Below, in pieces: positions 32,221 to 41,622 of a DNA stretch of 64,000 nt. Source of the DNA: Chloroflexota bacterium (GTDB lineage: Bacteria > Chloroflexota > Limnocylindria > Limnocylindrales > CSP1-4); contig CAKKPP010000010.1 in the NCBI GenBank assembly GCA_919901745.1, positions 1 to 64,000 on the forward strand, written 5' to 3'. The notes beneath the pieces are model-generated. The model made no database searches, was not told where the DNA came from, and worked only from the letters and a program-made list of their open reading frames with translations. Both the position numbers and the translations under genes were made by a program. Within the stretch, counting starts at the first letter, position 1. Every line of letters starts with the position of its first letter.

Positions 32221-33279
32221 ATGTTCGCTCGTCTTGCCCAGGGCCCGCACGGCCGCGCCGGTCGGTCGCTCGGAGGCGTGGCCCTGGTGGTCATCGCGCT
32301 GGTCCTCGCCGCCTGCCAGGGAACCGCGTCCCCGGCGCCGGGCAGCGATACGGTCAAGGTCTTCGGGGCCTTCGCGACGCAGATCGAGGAGCCCTGGGAC
32401 GGCGTCATCCACGCGGCTCTCGAGGCCGAGCAGGCTGCCGGTCGCATCGAGTACACCTTCAGCGACGACATCGGCTACGCCGGCGACATGGAGCGGGTCC
32501 TGCGCGAAACCGCGGAAAAGGACAAGCCCGACATCATCTTCGGCGACGCGTTCGGCAATGAAGAGGCGGTCCGAAAGGTCGCGGCCGACTTCCCGGACAT
32601 CGCGTTCGTGTTCGGCTCGGGCGGAGGCCCGGCGAACCCGAACTTCTCGGTCTTCGACAACTGGATCCATGAGCCCGCGTACCTCGCGGGAATGATCGCG
32701 GGTGGTCTCACCACGTCCGGTGTCATCGGCGTCGTCGGCGGGTATCCCGTCCCCGAGGTCAACCGGATCATCAACGCCTTCATCCAGGGCGCCCAGGCCA
32801 CGAACGAATCCGTCGAAGTCAAGGTCACCTTCCTGAACAGCTGGTTCGACCCGGGCGCCGCCAAGGAGGCGGCTCTGGCCCAGGTTGGTGCGGGCGCGGA
32901 CGTCCTGTACGCCGAGCGGTTCGGCGTCATCGAGGCGGCCCAGGAGAAGGGGCTCGTGGCCGTCGGCAACATGAGCGACCAGCAGAGCCTCGCTCCCGGC
33001 AACGTGGTAACGAGCGTGACCTGGAACATGGGACCGACGGTCAAGTACGTCATCGACCAGGTGATCGCGGCCTCGTACACCAGCCAGGACCTGAAGGACT
33101 TCTCGATGGTCGGCAAGGGTGGTGCCGCGCTGGCCGCGGTCAACACCGGCGTGCCGGGCGGCGTGTCCGACGCGCTCAAGGCCGAGGTGGCAGCGCGCGA
33201 GGCCGAGATCAAGGCCGGTACGTTCCGCGTCGACATCAATGAGGCACAGCCGCCCGGCTCGACGATCGCGGGCGGCTAG
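32221..33279 (+). CDS. Bmp-family nucleoside-binding lipoprotein
   Basis: Substrate-binding subunit of an ABC importer. The 352-residue protein has a lipoprotein signal ending in the lipobox VLAAC (Cys about residue 33). Bmp/PnrA-type features follow (KVFGAFATQIEEPWDG, then DIIFGDAFG, FVFGSGGGPANPNFSVFD, and the NSWFDPGAAKEAALAQV block). The start ATG at 32221 has AGGAGAGG upstream; the frame extends 61 codons further but with no signal sequence. It heads a five-gene unit with the ATPase, two permeases and a deaminase, which points to nucleosides or nucleobases as cargo. Confidence 0.85.
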   Translation: MFARLAQGPHGRAGRSLGGVALVVIALVLAACQGTASPAPGSDTVKVFGAFATQIEEPWDGVIHAALEAEQAAGRIEYTFSDDIGYAGDMERVLRETAEKDKPDIIFGDAFGNEEAVRKVAADFPDIAFVFGSGGGPANPNFSVFDNWIHEPAYLAGMIAGGLTTSGVIGVVGGYPVPEVNRIINAFIQGAQATNESVEVKVTFLNSWFDPGAAKEAALAQVGAGADVLYAERFGVIEAAQEKGLVAVGNMSDQQSLAPGNVVTSVTWNMGPTVKYVIDQVIAASYTSQDLKDFSMVGKGGAALAAVNTGVPGGVSDALKAEVAAREAEIKAGTFRVDINEAQPPGSTIAGG

Positions 33280-33293
33280 ACCAGCCGCCGTCG

Positions 33294-34847
33294 GTGGTCG
33301 GCGGGGAGACGTCCGGGCCCGAGGTCGCCCTGGAGCTTCGTGGGATCACGAAGCGCTTCGGCGACCTCGTCGCCAACGACGCCATCGATCTCGACGTCCG
33401 CCGCGGTGAGATCCATGCCCTGCTCGGGGAGAACGGGGCCGGCAAGACCACCGTCATGCGGGTGGCGTACGGCCTGAGCCACGCCGATTCGGGTGAGATC
33501 CGGGTCAACGGCACGCTGGTCCATGTCCGCTCGCCGCGGGACGCGATCGCCGCGGGGATCGGCATGGTCACGCAGCACTTTTCGCTTGTCCGACCCATGA
33601 CCGTGGCCGAAAACCTGGCCCTCGGGCGGTCCGGCGGCCTGCGGCTCGACCTAAACGCCGCCCGGCGAACCGCCGCCGACGCGTCGATGCGCTTCGGGAT
33701 TCGCGTGGATCCAGACGCGATCGTCGGTAACCTCTCCGTGGGCGAGCAGCAACGCGTGGAGATCCTGAAGGCGCTCGCCCGCGACTGCCGGATCCTCATC
33801 CTCGACGAGCCGACCGCGGTGCTGGTCCCCCAGGAGGTGGACGCCCTGTTCGCCACGCTCCAGCGGCTCGTCGCCGATGGCCTCGGCGTGGTGTTCATCA
33901 GCCACAAGCTCGGGGAGGTCCGGGCGATCAGCCAGCGCGTCAGCGTCCTGCGCCGGGGCCGGATGATGGGCACGGTCCCGGGCACCACGGCGGAGGGGGA
34001 ACTGGCCCGGCTGATGATCGGGCGACCGATCGCCGGCGACAAACGAGCGGCGCCAACCCACGACGATGCAGGCGGCGGGGTCGGCGATCCACGAGGTGTC
34101 CTCTCGATCCGCGACCTCCGCGTGGCAGGCTCGCATGGGACGGCCGTGATCGATGGGCTCTCCCTCGATGTGCGGGCCGGGGAGATCCTGGGGATCGCCG
34201 GGGTGTCGGGCAACGGCCAGACCGAACTCGTCGACCTCCTCTCGGGCATGCGCATGCCGCTTGGCGGGTCGGTCGTGGTCGACGGGGTGGACGTGACCGG
34301 GCTGGGACCGGCCGAGATGGTGGAGGCCGGCGTCGGCCGCATCCCGGAGGACCGCCACGCGAGCCTGATCCCTGAGCTGTCCGTTGCCTACAACCTCGTC
34401 ATGGAACGGCTCGACGAGTTCCGGCGGGCGGGTCGACTCGACGAGCGAGCGATCAACGAGCACGCCGATCGGCTCATCGAACGGTTCGCCATCAAGGCTC
34501 ACCGCGGCGACCGTGTGGCCGCGCTCTCCGGGGGAAACATCCAGAAAGTGCTGCTTGCCCGGGTGCTGAGCCGCGACCCGAAGGTGCTCGTCGTGTCGCA
34601 GCCGACCCGCGGACTGGACGTGGGAGCCACCGAGTATGTTCGGTCCCAGCTCGTGGCGCGGCGCACGGCGGGTGCCGCGGTCCTCCTCGTGTCCGAGGAC
34701 CTGGACGAGTTGCTCGACCTGGCGGATCGCCTCGTCGTCATCTACGAGGGGCGGATCGTCGGCGAGATGGCCGTCGGCGACGCCGACCCGGAACGGCTCG
34801 GGCTGCTCATGGCCGGCCGAGGCGCGGCTGGGGGCGCGGCTGCATGA
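33294..34847 (+). CDS. nucleoside ABC transporter ATPase (tandem domains)
   Basis: A 517-residue fused ATPase. Domain 1 has Walker A GENGAGKTT, a variant signature LSVGEQQRVEIL and Walker B LILDEPTAVL. Domain 2 has a degenerate Walker A (GVSGNGQTEL) but the signature LSGGNIQKVLL and VVSQPTRGLD. This asymmetry is usual for Bmp- and sugar-type importers. The GTG start lies 14 bases after the binding-protein stop. The 3' end overlaps the first permease start (ATGA), giving coupled translation. Confidence 0.9.
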   Translation: MVGGETSGPEVALELRGITKRFGDLVANDAIDLDVRRGEIHALLGENGAGKTTVMRVAYGLSHADSGEIRVNGTLVHVRSPRDAIAAGIGMVTQHFSLVRPMTVAENLALGRSGGLRLDLNAARRTAADASMRFGIRVDPDAIVGNLSVGEQQRVEILKALARDCRILILDEPTAVLVPQEVDALFATLQRLVADGLGVVFISHKLGEVRAISQRVSVLRRGRMMGTVPGTTAEGELARLMIGRPIAGDKRAAPTHDDAGGGVGDPRGVLSIRDLRVAGSHGTAVIDGLSLDVRAGEILGIAGVSGNGQTELVDLLSGMRMPLGGSVVVDGVDVTGLGPAEMVEAGVGRIPEDRHASLIPELSVAYNLVMERLDEFRRAGRLDERAINEHADRLIERFAIKAHRGDRVAALSGGNIQKVLLARVLSRDPKVLVVSQPTRGLDVGATEYVRSQLVARRTAGAAVLLVSEDLDELLDLADRLVVIYEGRIVGEMAVGDADPERLGLLMAGRGAAGGAAA

Positions 34848-35980
34848 CCGGGCCCGCGTCGGCTCGCGCGCGTGTGACGGCGTGGCGACCGTCGCGCTGG
34901 TCGAGCCCGGTCATCGTCGGGTGGGCCGTCCTCATCACCTTCGCCCTCACCGCCGGCCCGATCCTGCTGGCCGGTGCCAATCCGATCGCCGCGTACGGCG
35001 AGTTTCTCGTCGTCCCGCTCACGTCGCGCTTCTCGATCCTGGAAGTCCTGGTGGCCGCCACGCCGATCCTGTTCACCGGCGCGGCCGTGGCGATCGCCTT
35101 CCGGGCCGGCTACTGGAACATCGGGGCCGAAGGACAACTCCTGCTCGGCGCGATCGCAGCGGCGGGTGTCGGTGCGGCCGCCGGCGACCTGCCGCCGATC
35201 GTCGTCCTGCCGGCGATGCTGCTGGCGGGGGGGGTCGCCGGAGCGGCCTGGGCGCTGGTCCCGGCACTGCTCCGTGTCCGGTTCGGGATCGACGAGGTGG
35301 TCACGACGCTCCTGCTGAACCCGGTGGCGCTGCTCGTCGTCAACGGCCTCCTCCACGGCCCGTGGCGCGATCCGGTGACCGGCTTCCCGGAGTCGCCGCG
35401 GATCGCCGCCGCGGCCGAGTTCCCCGCCTTCCTCGAGCGGTCGCGACTCCACCTCGGGTTCGTCATCGCCCTCGTCATCATCGCGGCGGCCTGGTACGTG
35501 GTCGCACGGACACCGGCCGGGTTGCGGCTTCGAGCTGCCGGCCTGAGTCCGATCGGCGCGCGGTTCGCCGGGATCGACGTCTCCTGGGTTGTCTTCCGAG
35601 CCGCGCTGATCAGCGGTGCGATCGCCGGACTGGCCGGGGTCAGCGAGGTGGCCGGGATCCAGTTCCGGCTCACCAGTGGGCTCTCGCCCGGATACGGCTA
35701 TACGGGGATCGTTGTGGCGACGCTCGGCTCGCTGTCCCTACCCGGCGTGGCCCTTGCGGCACTGTTCCTCGGCGACCTGACAGTGGGTGCGAGTTCGGCG
35801 GCGCGCGCCCTCGAGATCCCATCGCAGCTCGGTGCCGTGGTCCAGGGCGTGCTCCTCCTCACCACGATCGGCCTGATCGCCCTTCGCCGGTCTCGCGGCG
35901 GCACGACACGACGCCCCACGCTGGATCCGCAGGCCCCACCGGATCCGCCGCCGATGGGTAACGGGGAGGCAGGCCCGTGA
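34844..35980 (+). CDS. nucleoside ABC transporter permease 1
   Basis: A 378-residue polytopic permease of the BPD_transp_2 family. About nine helices are visible. The conserved cytoplasmic segment AVAIAFRAGYWNIGAEGQLLLGA and GLRLRAAGLSPIGARFAGI are typical of the NupP-type subunit. The C-terminus is Arg/Pro rich. It overlaps the ATPase gene by 4 bases (ATGA) and the second permease by 4 bases (GTGA). Confidence 0.88.
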   Translation: MTGPASARARVTAWRPSRWSSPVIVGWAVLITFALTAGPILLAGANPIAAYGEFLVVPLTSRFSILEVLVAATPILFTGAAVAIAFRAGYWNIGAEGQLLLGAIAAAGVGAAAGDLPPIVVLPAMLLAGGVAGAAWALVPALLRVRFGIDEVVTTLLLNPVALLVVNGLLHGPWRDPVTGFPESPRIAAAAEFPAFLERSRLHLGFVIALVIIAAAWYVVARTPAGLRLRAAGLSPIGARFAGIDVSWVVFRAALISGAIAGLAGVSEVAGIQFRLTSGLSPGYGYTGIVVATLGSLSLPGVALAALFLGDLTVGASSAARALEIPSQLGAVVQGVLLLTTIGLIALRRSRGGTTRRPTLDPQAPPDPPPMGNGEAGP

Positions 35981-36891
35981 CCTTCATCATCGACCTGCTC
36001 GCAGCCACGCTGCGCAACGCGACACCGCTCATCTACGGCACCGTCGGCGAGACGTACAGCGAGCGCTCGGGCGTCCTCAACCTCGGAATCGAGGGAACGA
36101 TGTACGCCGGCGCCTTCGCGGGGTTCGCGACAGCGGCCGCAACGGGCTCTCCATTGATCGGATTGGCTGCCGCGCTCGTGGTCGGGGTGCTGGCCGGGGC
36201 GATCATGGCGTTCCTGACCGTCACGCTCGGTGCCAACCAGCATGTCTCCGGGATCGGTCTGACGATCATGCTCATCGGCGTGGCCGAGTTCGCCAACCGG
36301 CTGATCTTCACGGGGACCGACCTCCAGCGAATCGAGCCGATGCCGCTGCTGGATCCGCTGGCCGTCCTTGGGCCGGGCGGCGAGGTGTTCCGGCAATACG
36401 CCCTCACCTACGTGGCGTTCCTCCTGGTTGTTCCCGTCGCCTGGTGGGTTCTCCAGCGCTCCAGCTTCGGGCTCGAGATCCGGGCCGTCGGCGAGAACCC
36501 CGAGGCGGCCGATGCGGCCGGCGTCAACGTCGCGCGGACGCGCTATCTGGCGCTCATGATCGGCGGCGCGCTGATGGCGATCGGGGGCGCGTTCTTCACC
36601 CTCGCCGTCCTCGGCAGCTTCACCCTCGACATCATCGCCGGGCGCGGCTGGGTCTGCGTGGCCCTGGTCATCTTCGGTCGCTGGCGAATCGGGCGAGGCG
36701 TCCTCGGGGCGCTCGTGTTCTCATTCGTCTACTCGCTCCAGTTCCGGCTGCGCATCCTGCCGGGCTTCGGCGAACTCCCGTTCGAATTGCTGCTGGCGCT
36801 CCCCTACCTCGTGGTCATCCTTGCCCTGGCGCTGTCCGGCCGGAACGTCGCCTACCCCGGGGCCTACCTGAAGCCATATCGCCGCAGTTGA
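35977..36891 (+). CDS. nucleoside ABC transporter permease 2
   Basis: A 304-residue partner permease of the NupQ type: GETYSERSGVLNLGIEGTM near the N-terminus and FGLEIRAVGENPEAADAAGV in the cytoplasmic coupling loop, with about eight helices. The GTG start overlaps the first permease stop by 4 bases. Only 11 bases separate it from the deaminase gene. Confidence 0.88.
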   Translation: MTFIIDLLAATLRNATPLIYGTVGETYSERSGVLNLGIEGTMYAGAFAGFATAAATGSPLIGLAAALVVGVLAGAIMAFLTVTLGANQHVSGIGLTIMLIGVAEFANRLIFTGTDLQRIEPMPLLDPLAVLGPGGEVFRQYALTYVAFLLVVPVAWWVLQRSSFGLEIRAVGENPEAADAAGVNVARTRYLALMIGGALMAIGGAFFTLAVLGSFTLDIIAGRGWVCVALVIFGRWRIGRGVLGALVFSFVYSLQFRLRILPGFGELPFELLLALPYLVVILALALSGRNVAYPGAYLKPYRRS

Positions 36892-36902
36892 GGAGGACGC
36901 AC

Positions 36903-37358
36903 ATGGACCTCGACCGGGACCGGGAATTCCTGGCCGTCGCGATCGAACAGGCGCGGATCGGCGGATCCGAGGGCGGCGTCCCGATCGGCGGGGCGCTCGT
37001 GGTCGATGGAACGGTGCTGGGGGCCGGCCACAATCGACGGATCCAGCAGGGCAGCGCGATCCGCCACGGCGAAACCGATGCGCTCGAGAATGCCGGTCGG
37101 CTGTCCGCGTCGGTCTACCGCCGGGCGACGATGTACACGACCCTCTCGCCGTGCGACATGTGCTCCGGGGCGATCCTGCTCTACGGGATCCCACGTGTCG
37201 TCCTCGGCGAGAACCGCACGTTCATGGGCGCCGAGGACCTTCTCCGCTCGCGCGGGGTCGAGGTGATCAACCTGGATTCCGACGAATGCTTCGAGCTCAT
37301 GCGTGCGTTCATCGCCGCGAACCCGGCGGCATGGAACGAGGACATCGGCGAGGAGTAG
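36903..37358 (+). CDS. cytosine-deaminase-like nucleobase deaminase
   Basis: A 151-residue zinc deaminase: H55-G-E57 (HGETDAL) replaces the more common HAE, and C84-x2-C87 (PCDMCSGA) completes the zinc site. The HGE form and small size match yeast-type cytosine deaminase (Fcy1) more than guanine or tRNA adenosine deaminases. ATG at 36903 with GAGGAGG eight bases upstream. As last gene of the importer operon it probably deaminates the imported base, giving a coupled uptake-and-salvage unit. Cytosine versus another amino-nucleobase is not proven. Confidence 0.8.
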   Translation: MDLDRDREFLAVAIEQARIGGSEGGVPIGGALVVDGTVLGAGHNRRIQQGSAIRHGETDALENAGRLSASVYRRATMYTTLSPCDMCSGAILLYGIPRVVLGENRTFMGAEDLLRSRGVEVINLDSDECFELMRAFIAANPAAWNEDIGEE

Positions 37359-37374
37359 CGCCGGGCTGACGCGA

Positions 37375-39411
37375 TCAGCCGATCACGAACACGCCCTGGA
37401 CCAGGGACGGCACGGACGTCGCGTCGGCGATCCATCCCCAGAGCAACGTCGCGAGCAGGATCAGGATGGCCGCCGCGCTCGCGCGCGCTCGGCCGGTGAA
37501 ACCTCCCGGGCCGATCCGGACCGGCGCATCGCGGCGGCTCGCAACCCGGGCGTCATCGTCCCATCGATTCCAGGCCGCACCCGGCACTTTGCCGAGCAGC
37601 CAACCGATGACGATCAGGACCACGATGGCCACGACATTCGCGCCGACGAGGTCGAGCCAACCCCCGACATCGAGCTCCAGGCCGGGAATGGCACCGACGA
37701 GCCCGATGACCAGGTCGCGGAACCCCGTCAGCGGCCCGGCCGGGGTAGCGGTCGCCCGGAGGACACCCTCGAGATCGGTGACCGCCCTGACCAACGCCGT
37801 CACGGACGATCCCAGGCGCTCAAGCGCACGCCCGCCGAACCAGGTCGACACGATGCCGAGCGCGATGACGCCGATGAGCGGCACCGTCAGCCAGGCCCAC
37901 CACTCGGCGAGCGAGCGGACCCGCTTCCGCCGCCAGACCCCGCGCGGATCGGGGCCGGTGGTCGGATAGAACCGGCTCCCGATCGCGGCCTCCTCCGGGG
38001 GCGCCCCGGCGGTCTCGATCAGGCGCAGGACGGGCAGCACGAACTGCTCGTCGTTGTCCCAATAGCCGCCGTGGTCCTGCCGAATGCTCATCCGATTGAC
38101 GACGGCCACCGATTGACCCGGCGTGTCCACTGCCGGTTCCGGGCGTTCCTCGGTCCCACCGATCGAACCGCTCGGGGCCGGATCGTGGGTCGCCCAGAAG
38201 TCATGCCACATGAGGTCCGTACGGCGATCGCGAAGGCGCTGCATGAGATGGTCGCCCGGCGCCAGCCGGTCGTCGCCGGTTTCAACGCCACCGTCGCTGG
38301 CGTGTCCGAGCACCCACGCCAGCCCCAGGCCCTGACCGTGGGTGATGAGCCGATCGACGGAAATCGCGAGCCTGTTCGGTGGCTGGTCGGCGGCTGCCGG
38401 CGCGTAGGTGCCGTCGGTGAGCGTCATGTAGCTGGCGATCGCGCCACCGGAGTGGGCGATCAGGACCATCCGTGTGCAGCCGCTCGCCTCGAGCGCCTGG
38501 ACGGTCCTGGCGATCTTCGCGCGGATGTTCGCGGCCTGGACACGATCCGCGACGAGGATTCGCAGGTCGCCGAACCAGTCGTTCAGGAACCAGTCGAGCT
38601 TCTTCCTTGCCAGCCCGTCCTGGAGCGGCTTGATGGGGATGAGGTCGAGGAAGGAGGTCAGGCTGTAGAGGATCGGCGCGCTGATTGCCACCGCGCGCAC
38701 GAACAGTTTGACGAGAACGCTCTCGAGCTTGACCCAGATCCCGGTCTGGCCGTTCTCTGCGAGACCCGCGAACACGCCGGTCACGATCCGCGTGAACTCG
38801 CCCTGGTGGAACAACCAGCCCAGGACCTCGCGCGCCCCCGGCGGGTCGAGGTCCTTCGCCCACCAGGCCTCGCTGAGCAGCCACTCCTGCGCGGGGTACG
38901 TGATGCAGTCGGCGCCGTTCGTCGGATCGCCGAGGCAGATCCGGGGCACGGACAGGGTGATCACCGGCACGGTGGCGCCGCTGAAGTCGATCTGGGCGCG
39001 TTGAACCGGATCGAGCCGCTGATCGTGCTGGAGTTGCCACTCGCGCACGGCACGCACGATCGGGGCGCTCCACTCCAGCAGGGTCTCGCCCGGCTCCTGG
39101 CCGCCGATCCCGTGAACGAACACGACGCCGATCCGCTCGGGGGCCGGCACGTCGGCCTTCGCGAACCGGCCACGGCGCCGGAGAATGCCCGGGACGCGGG
39201 CTGGCCGAGCGGGCGTTGGGGGCGCCGCTCCACGTTGCTCGCGAAGGGCGATGTCGGCGTCGGACGGCTCGGGGTCGGATCGGAAGATCGGCACGGTCCA
39301 TGAGTAGCACGACAGCGTCTCGCCACCGTCTCGGATCGCCCTATCGGGAGCACTGGCATACTTCCCCCCCGGCGCCACTTCCGCGGTGGTCGCCGTCTCC
39401 GTGAGGTCCAT
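37375..39411 (-). CDS. alpha/beta-hydrolase-like membrane protein
   Basis: A 678-residue protein. The N-terminal part has hydrolase signatures [19 protein letters not shown] (oxyanion strand) and a nucleophile elbow of the form [12 protein letters not shown] with Ser near residue 314. The C-terminal 200 residues hold about four membrane helices and a basic loop. The catalytic acid and His are not assigned with certainty. Start ATG at 39411 lies only three bases from the divergent YpfJ-like start, so a later start is possible (a GTG around residue 40). Family unclear; it may act on lipids. Confidence 0.6.
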   Translation of the reverse strand: MDLTETATTAEVAPGGKYASAPDRAIRDGGETLSCYSWTVPIFRSDPEPSDADIALREQRGAAPPTPARPARVPGILRRRGRFAKADVPAPERIGVVFVHGIGGQEPGETLLEWSAPIVRAVREWQLQHDQRLDPVQRAQIDFSGATVPVITLSVPRICLGDPTNGADCITYPAQEWLLSEAWWAKDLDPPGAREVLGWLFHQGEFTRIVTGVFAGLAENGQTGIWVKLESVLVKLFVRAVAISAPILYSLTSFLDLIPIKPLQDGLARKKLDWFLNDWFGDLRILVADRVQAANIRAKIARTVQALEASGCTRMVLIAHSGGAIASYMTLTDGTYAPAAADQPPNRLAISVDRLITHGQGLGLAWVLGHASDGGVETGDDRLAPGDHLMQRLRDRRTDLMWHDFWATHDPAPSGSIGGTEERPEPAVDTPGQSVAVVNRMSIRQDHGGYWDNDEQFVLPVLRLIETAGAPPEEAAIGSRFYPTTGPDPRGVWRRKRVRSLAEWWAWLTVPLIGVIALGIVSTWFGGRALERLGSSVTALVRAVTDLEGVLRATATPAGPLTGFRDLVIGLVGAIPGLELDVGGWLDLVGANVVAIVVLIVIGWLLGKVPGAAWNRWDDDARVASRRDAPVRIGPGGFTGRARASAAAILILLATLLWGWIADATSVPSLVQGVFVIG

Positions 39412-39414
39412 CCC

Positions 39415-40311
39415 GTGACTTTTCGTCGCAACCAGCGACTCGATCCGTCCCAGGTCAGCGACGTCCGCGGCCGGCGCGTGTCCGGCGGTCGTGGACTGGC
39501 GGTGGGCGGGGGCGGTCTCGGGTTGGTGATCGTGATCGTCTACGTCCTGCTCGGCGGCGATCCCGGGCAGCTCGGCACCGTCCTCGACCCGGGCGGCGCG
39601 GGCGGACCAGGTTCGGTCCTGGAGCCTGGACCGGACGGCAGTTCAAGGATCGACGGCTGCCTGACCGGAGCCGATGCCAACGCACGGGCCGACTGCCGGA
39701 TCGTGGGCTTCGTGAACAGCATCCAGGCCTTCTGGACCGACGAGTTCGCCGGCGTCGGCGAACGGTACGAGCCGGCCCGGACGGTCCTTTTCTCGGACGC
39801 TGTCGACACCGGATGCGGCGCTGCCAACTCGCAGGTGGGGCCGTTCTACTGCCCGGCCGACCAGCGGGTCTACATCGACCTCGGCTTCTTCGACACGCTC
39901 CAGGCTCGGTTCGGGGCGAGCGGGGGCCCGCTCGCCGAGGCCTATGTGATGGCCCACGAGTACGGCCATCACATCCAGAACCTGACCGGCGTGCTCACGC
40001 CGGGTGGCGGTGGCAGTGGCGAGGAGAGCCGCGCCGTCCGAACGGAGCTCCAGGCGGACTGCCTGGCCGGCGTCTGGGCCAATCACGCCGCGGCCACCGG
40101 GTACCTCGAGCCGCTCAGTCAGGCGCAGATTGCCCAGGCGCTCGATGCGGCGGCGGCCGTCGGCGACGACCGGATCCAGTCGCGAACCCAGGGCCAGGTG
40201 AACCAGGAAGCCTGGACCCACGGCTCGTCGGCGCAACGCCAGGAGTGGTTCCTCGCCGGCTACGAGCAGGGCACGACGGCCGACTGCGACACGTTCGCCG
40301 CGGATCTCTGA
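39415..40311 (+). CDS. YpfJ-like membrane zinc metalloprotease
   Basis: A 298-residue protein. Start [18 protein letters not shown] is characteristic of the family, then a membrane helix (about 29-47), then an extracytoplasmic domain. The catalytic motif is H181-E-Y-G-H185-H. Later conserved blocks are [12 protein letters not shown] and [12 protein letters not shown]-like sequence ([20 protein letters not shown]) at the C-terminus. GTG start with GAGG about nine bases upstream. Function of the family is not established. Confidence 0.85.
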   Translation: MTFRRNQRLDPSQVSDVRGRRVSGGRGLAVGGGGLGLVIVIVYVLLGGDPGQLGTVLDPGGAGGPGSVLEPGPDGSSRIDGCLTGADANARADCRIVGFVNSIQAFWTDEFAGVGERYEPARTVLFSDAVDTGCGAANSQVGPFYCPADQRVYIDLGFFDTLQARFGASGGPLAEAYVMAHEYGHHIQNLTGVLTPGGGGSGEESRAVRTELQADCLAGVWANHAAATGYLEPLSQAQIAQALDAAAAVGDDRIQSRTQGQVNQEAWTHGSSAQRQEWFLAGYEQGTTADCDTFAADL

Positions 40312-40320
40312 CCGGCCGCG

Positions 40321-40914
40321 TCATCCGTCAGGCTTCGCGACCGCCCGATCGGGAGCGACGCCCGGTAGGCTGGCGGTCCAGATGGCTGCGGCCAGGCCTC
40401 CGACCATCCCGAGAGCGATGTCGAGCAGCGTGTCCGCATACGCCGTGGCGGCCTCCGGCGAGTTCGGGACGAACGTGACGTACTCCGCGAGCTCCCATAG
40501 CACGGCCGACGTCACGGCGTAGCCGAACGCGAGTGCGACGCGTGTCGCTGTCCCCCACGAGCCGAGGCGCAGGAGGAGCCCGATGGCACCGGTGTGGAGC
40601 GCCCAGTTCACGAGATGGTTGGCGTCGTCCCACCACTCGACGGTGTCGTACAGGTTCAGCGCGTTTCCGGCGACGTCGATGAGGAACGGCAGGCCGAACA
40701 GGATGTCGACCGCAAACGGGAACCCGATCCGGTTCCGGCCGAACAGCCACCATGCCGCCGGGATCAAAGAGAGCGCGACCGGATAGGCCACGGCTCGCCC
40801 GGCGAAGGCCTTGCCCTGGAACTGCGGGAGGTCCGGAGCCAGGACGGCCCACGCGAGCAGGACGATCGTGATCACTTTGACGGCGATGGTGAGCCCCAGG
40901 CCCAGTCGATTCAC
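40321..40914 (-). CDS. small integral membrane protein
   Basis: A 197-residue protein with about six helices. Charged conserved-looking positions lie in loops (NLYDTVEWWDDANHLVNWAL, VLWELAEYVTF). The start is set at the GTG at 40914, which has GGAGGAG immediately upstream; the open frame back to 41259 runs under the neighbouring gene and is not used. It resembles DUF2238/YjdF-like membrane proteins in the D-x3-H pattern, but this is weak. It converges with the YpfJ-like gene, with only 9 bases between stops. Confidence 0.6.
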   Translation of the reverse strand: MNRLGLGLTIAVKVITIVLLAWAVLAPDLPQFQGKAFAGRAVAYPVALSLIPAAWWLFGRNRIGFPFAVDILFGLPFLIDVAGNALNLYDTVEWWDDANHLVNWALHTGAIGLLLRLGSWGTATRVALAFGYAVTSAVLWELAEYVTFVPNSPEAATAYADTLLDIALGMVGGLAAAIWTASLPGVAPDRAVAKPDG

Positions 40915-41040
40915 GAACTCCTCCGAAGCACTCGAGTCAGCTGATGGAACCTCGCGCCGCGCCATCATGATCCGTCGAGGCAAGATCCCGTCGCATGGTT
41001 CGGGCCTGGCGCCTACGATCGACACGATCGGAGGAGCAAC

Positions 41041-41586
41041 ATGGGAAGCGGAGCGTCGAACGGCGGTCAGGTCGGCCCGGCCGTAAGCCGGAGAGAAGCC
41101 TTCGATCGCCTCGATCGGAGGATCACGGGCGTCCTGGCCCGGACCGGGGTGCCGATTCTTCGGATCGGGCTGGGCGTGGTCTTTCTCTGGTTCGGCGCCC
41201 TGAAGTTCTTCCCCGACCTCAGCCCGGCGCAGGATCTGGCGACGCGGACGATCGACCAACTGACCTTCGGGCTGGTCGGGCCGTCGATTTCCCTGCCGGC
41301 GCTCGCTGCCTGGGAGAGTCTCATCGGCCTCGGGCTGATCCTTGGCCGCTACCTGCGGGCCACGCTCTTTCTGCTCGCGCTCCAGATGCTCGGGACGCTG
41401 ACCCCGCTGATCCTCTTCCCGGCCGAGACATTCAGCCGATTCCCGATCGCGCCCACGCTCGAAGGCCAGTACATCATCAAGAACGTCGTCCTGATCGGCG
41501 CGGCGATGGTCGTCGGCGCGACGGTCCGCGGCGGCGGCCTGGTCCCCGAGCGCGACGGTGGAACCCGAGGCGACGACCCCCCGTGA
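41041..41586 (+). CDS. DoxX-like membrane protein
   Basis: A 181-residue protein with four predicted helices: LRIGLGVVFLWFGALKFFPD, then ALAAWESLIGLGLILG, ATLFLLALQMLGTLTPLIL, and YIIKNVVLIGAAMVVGA. The pattern fits DoxX-like membrane proteins of unknown role. ATG with GGAGGAG upstream and a TACGAT -10-like hexamer before that, so this gene is leadered. The C-terminus is charged. Confidence 0.7.
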   Translation: MGSGASNGGQVGPAVSRREAFDRLDRRITGVLARTGVPILRIGLGVVFLWFGALKFFPDLSPAQDLATRTIDQLTFGLVGPSISLPALAAWESLIGLGLILGRYLRATLFLLALQMLGTLTPLILFPAETFSRFPIAPTLEGQYIIKNVVLIGAAMVVGATVRGGGLVPERDGGTRGDDPP

Positions 41587-41622
41587 ATCCCCTCGAAATC
41601 GGCATCCAGCTCGACTGACGCC

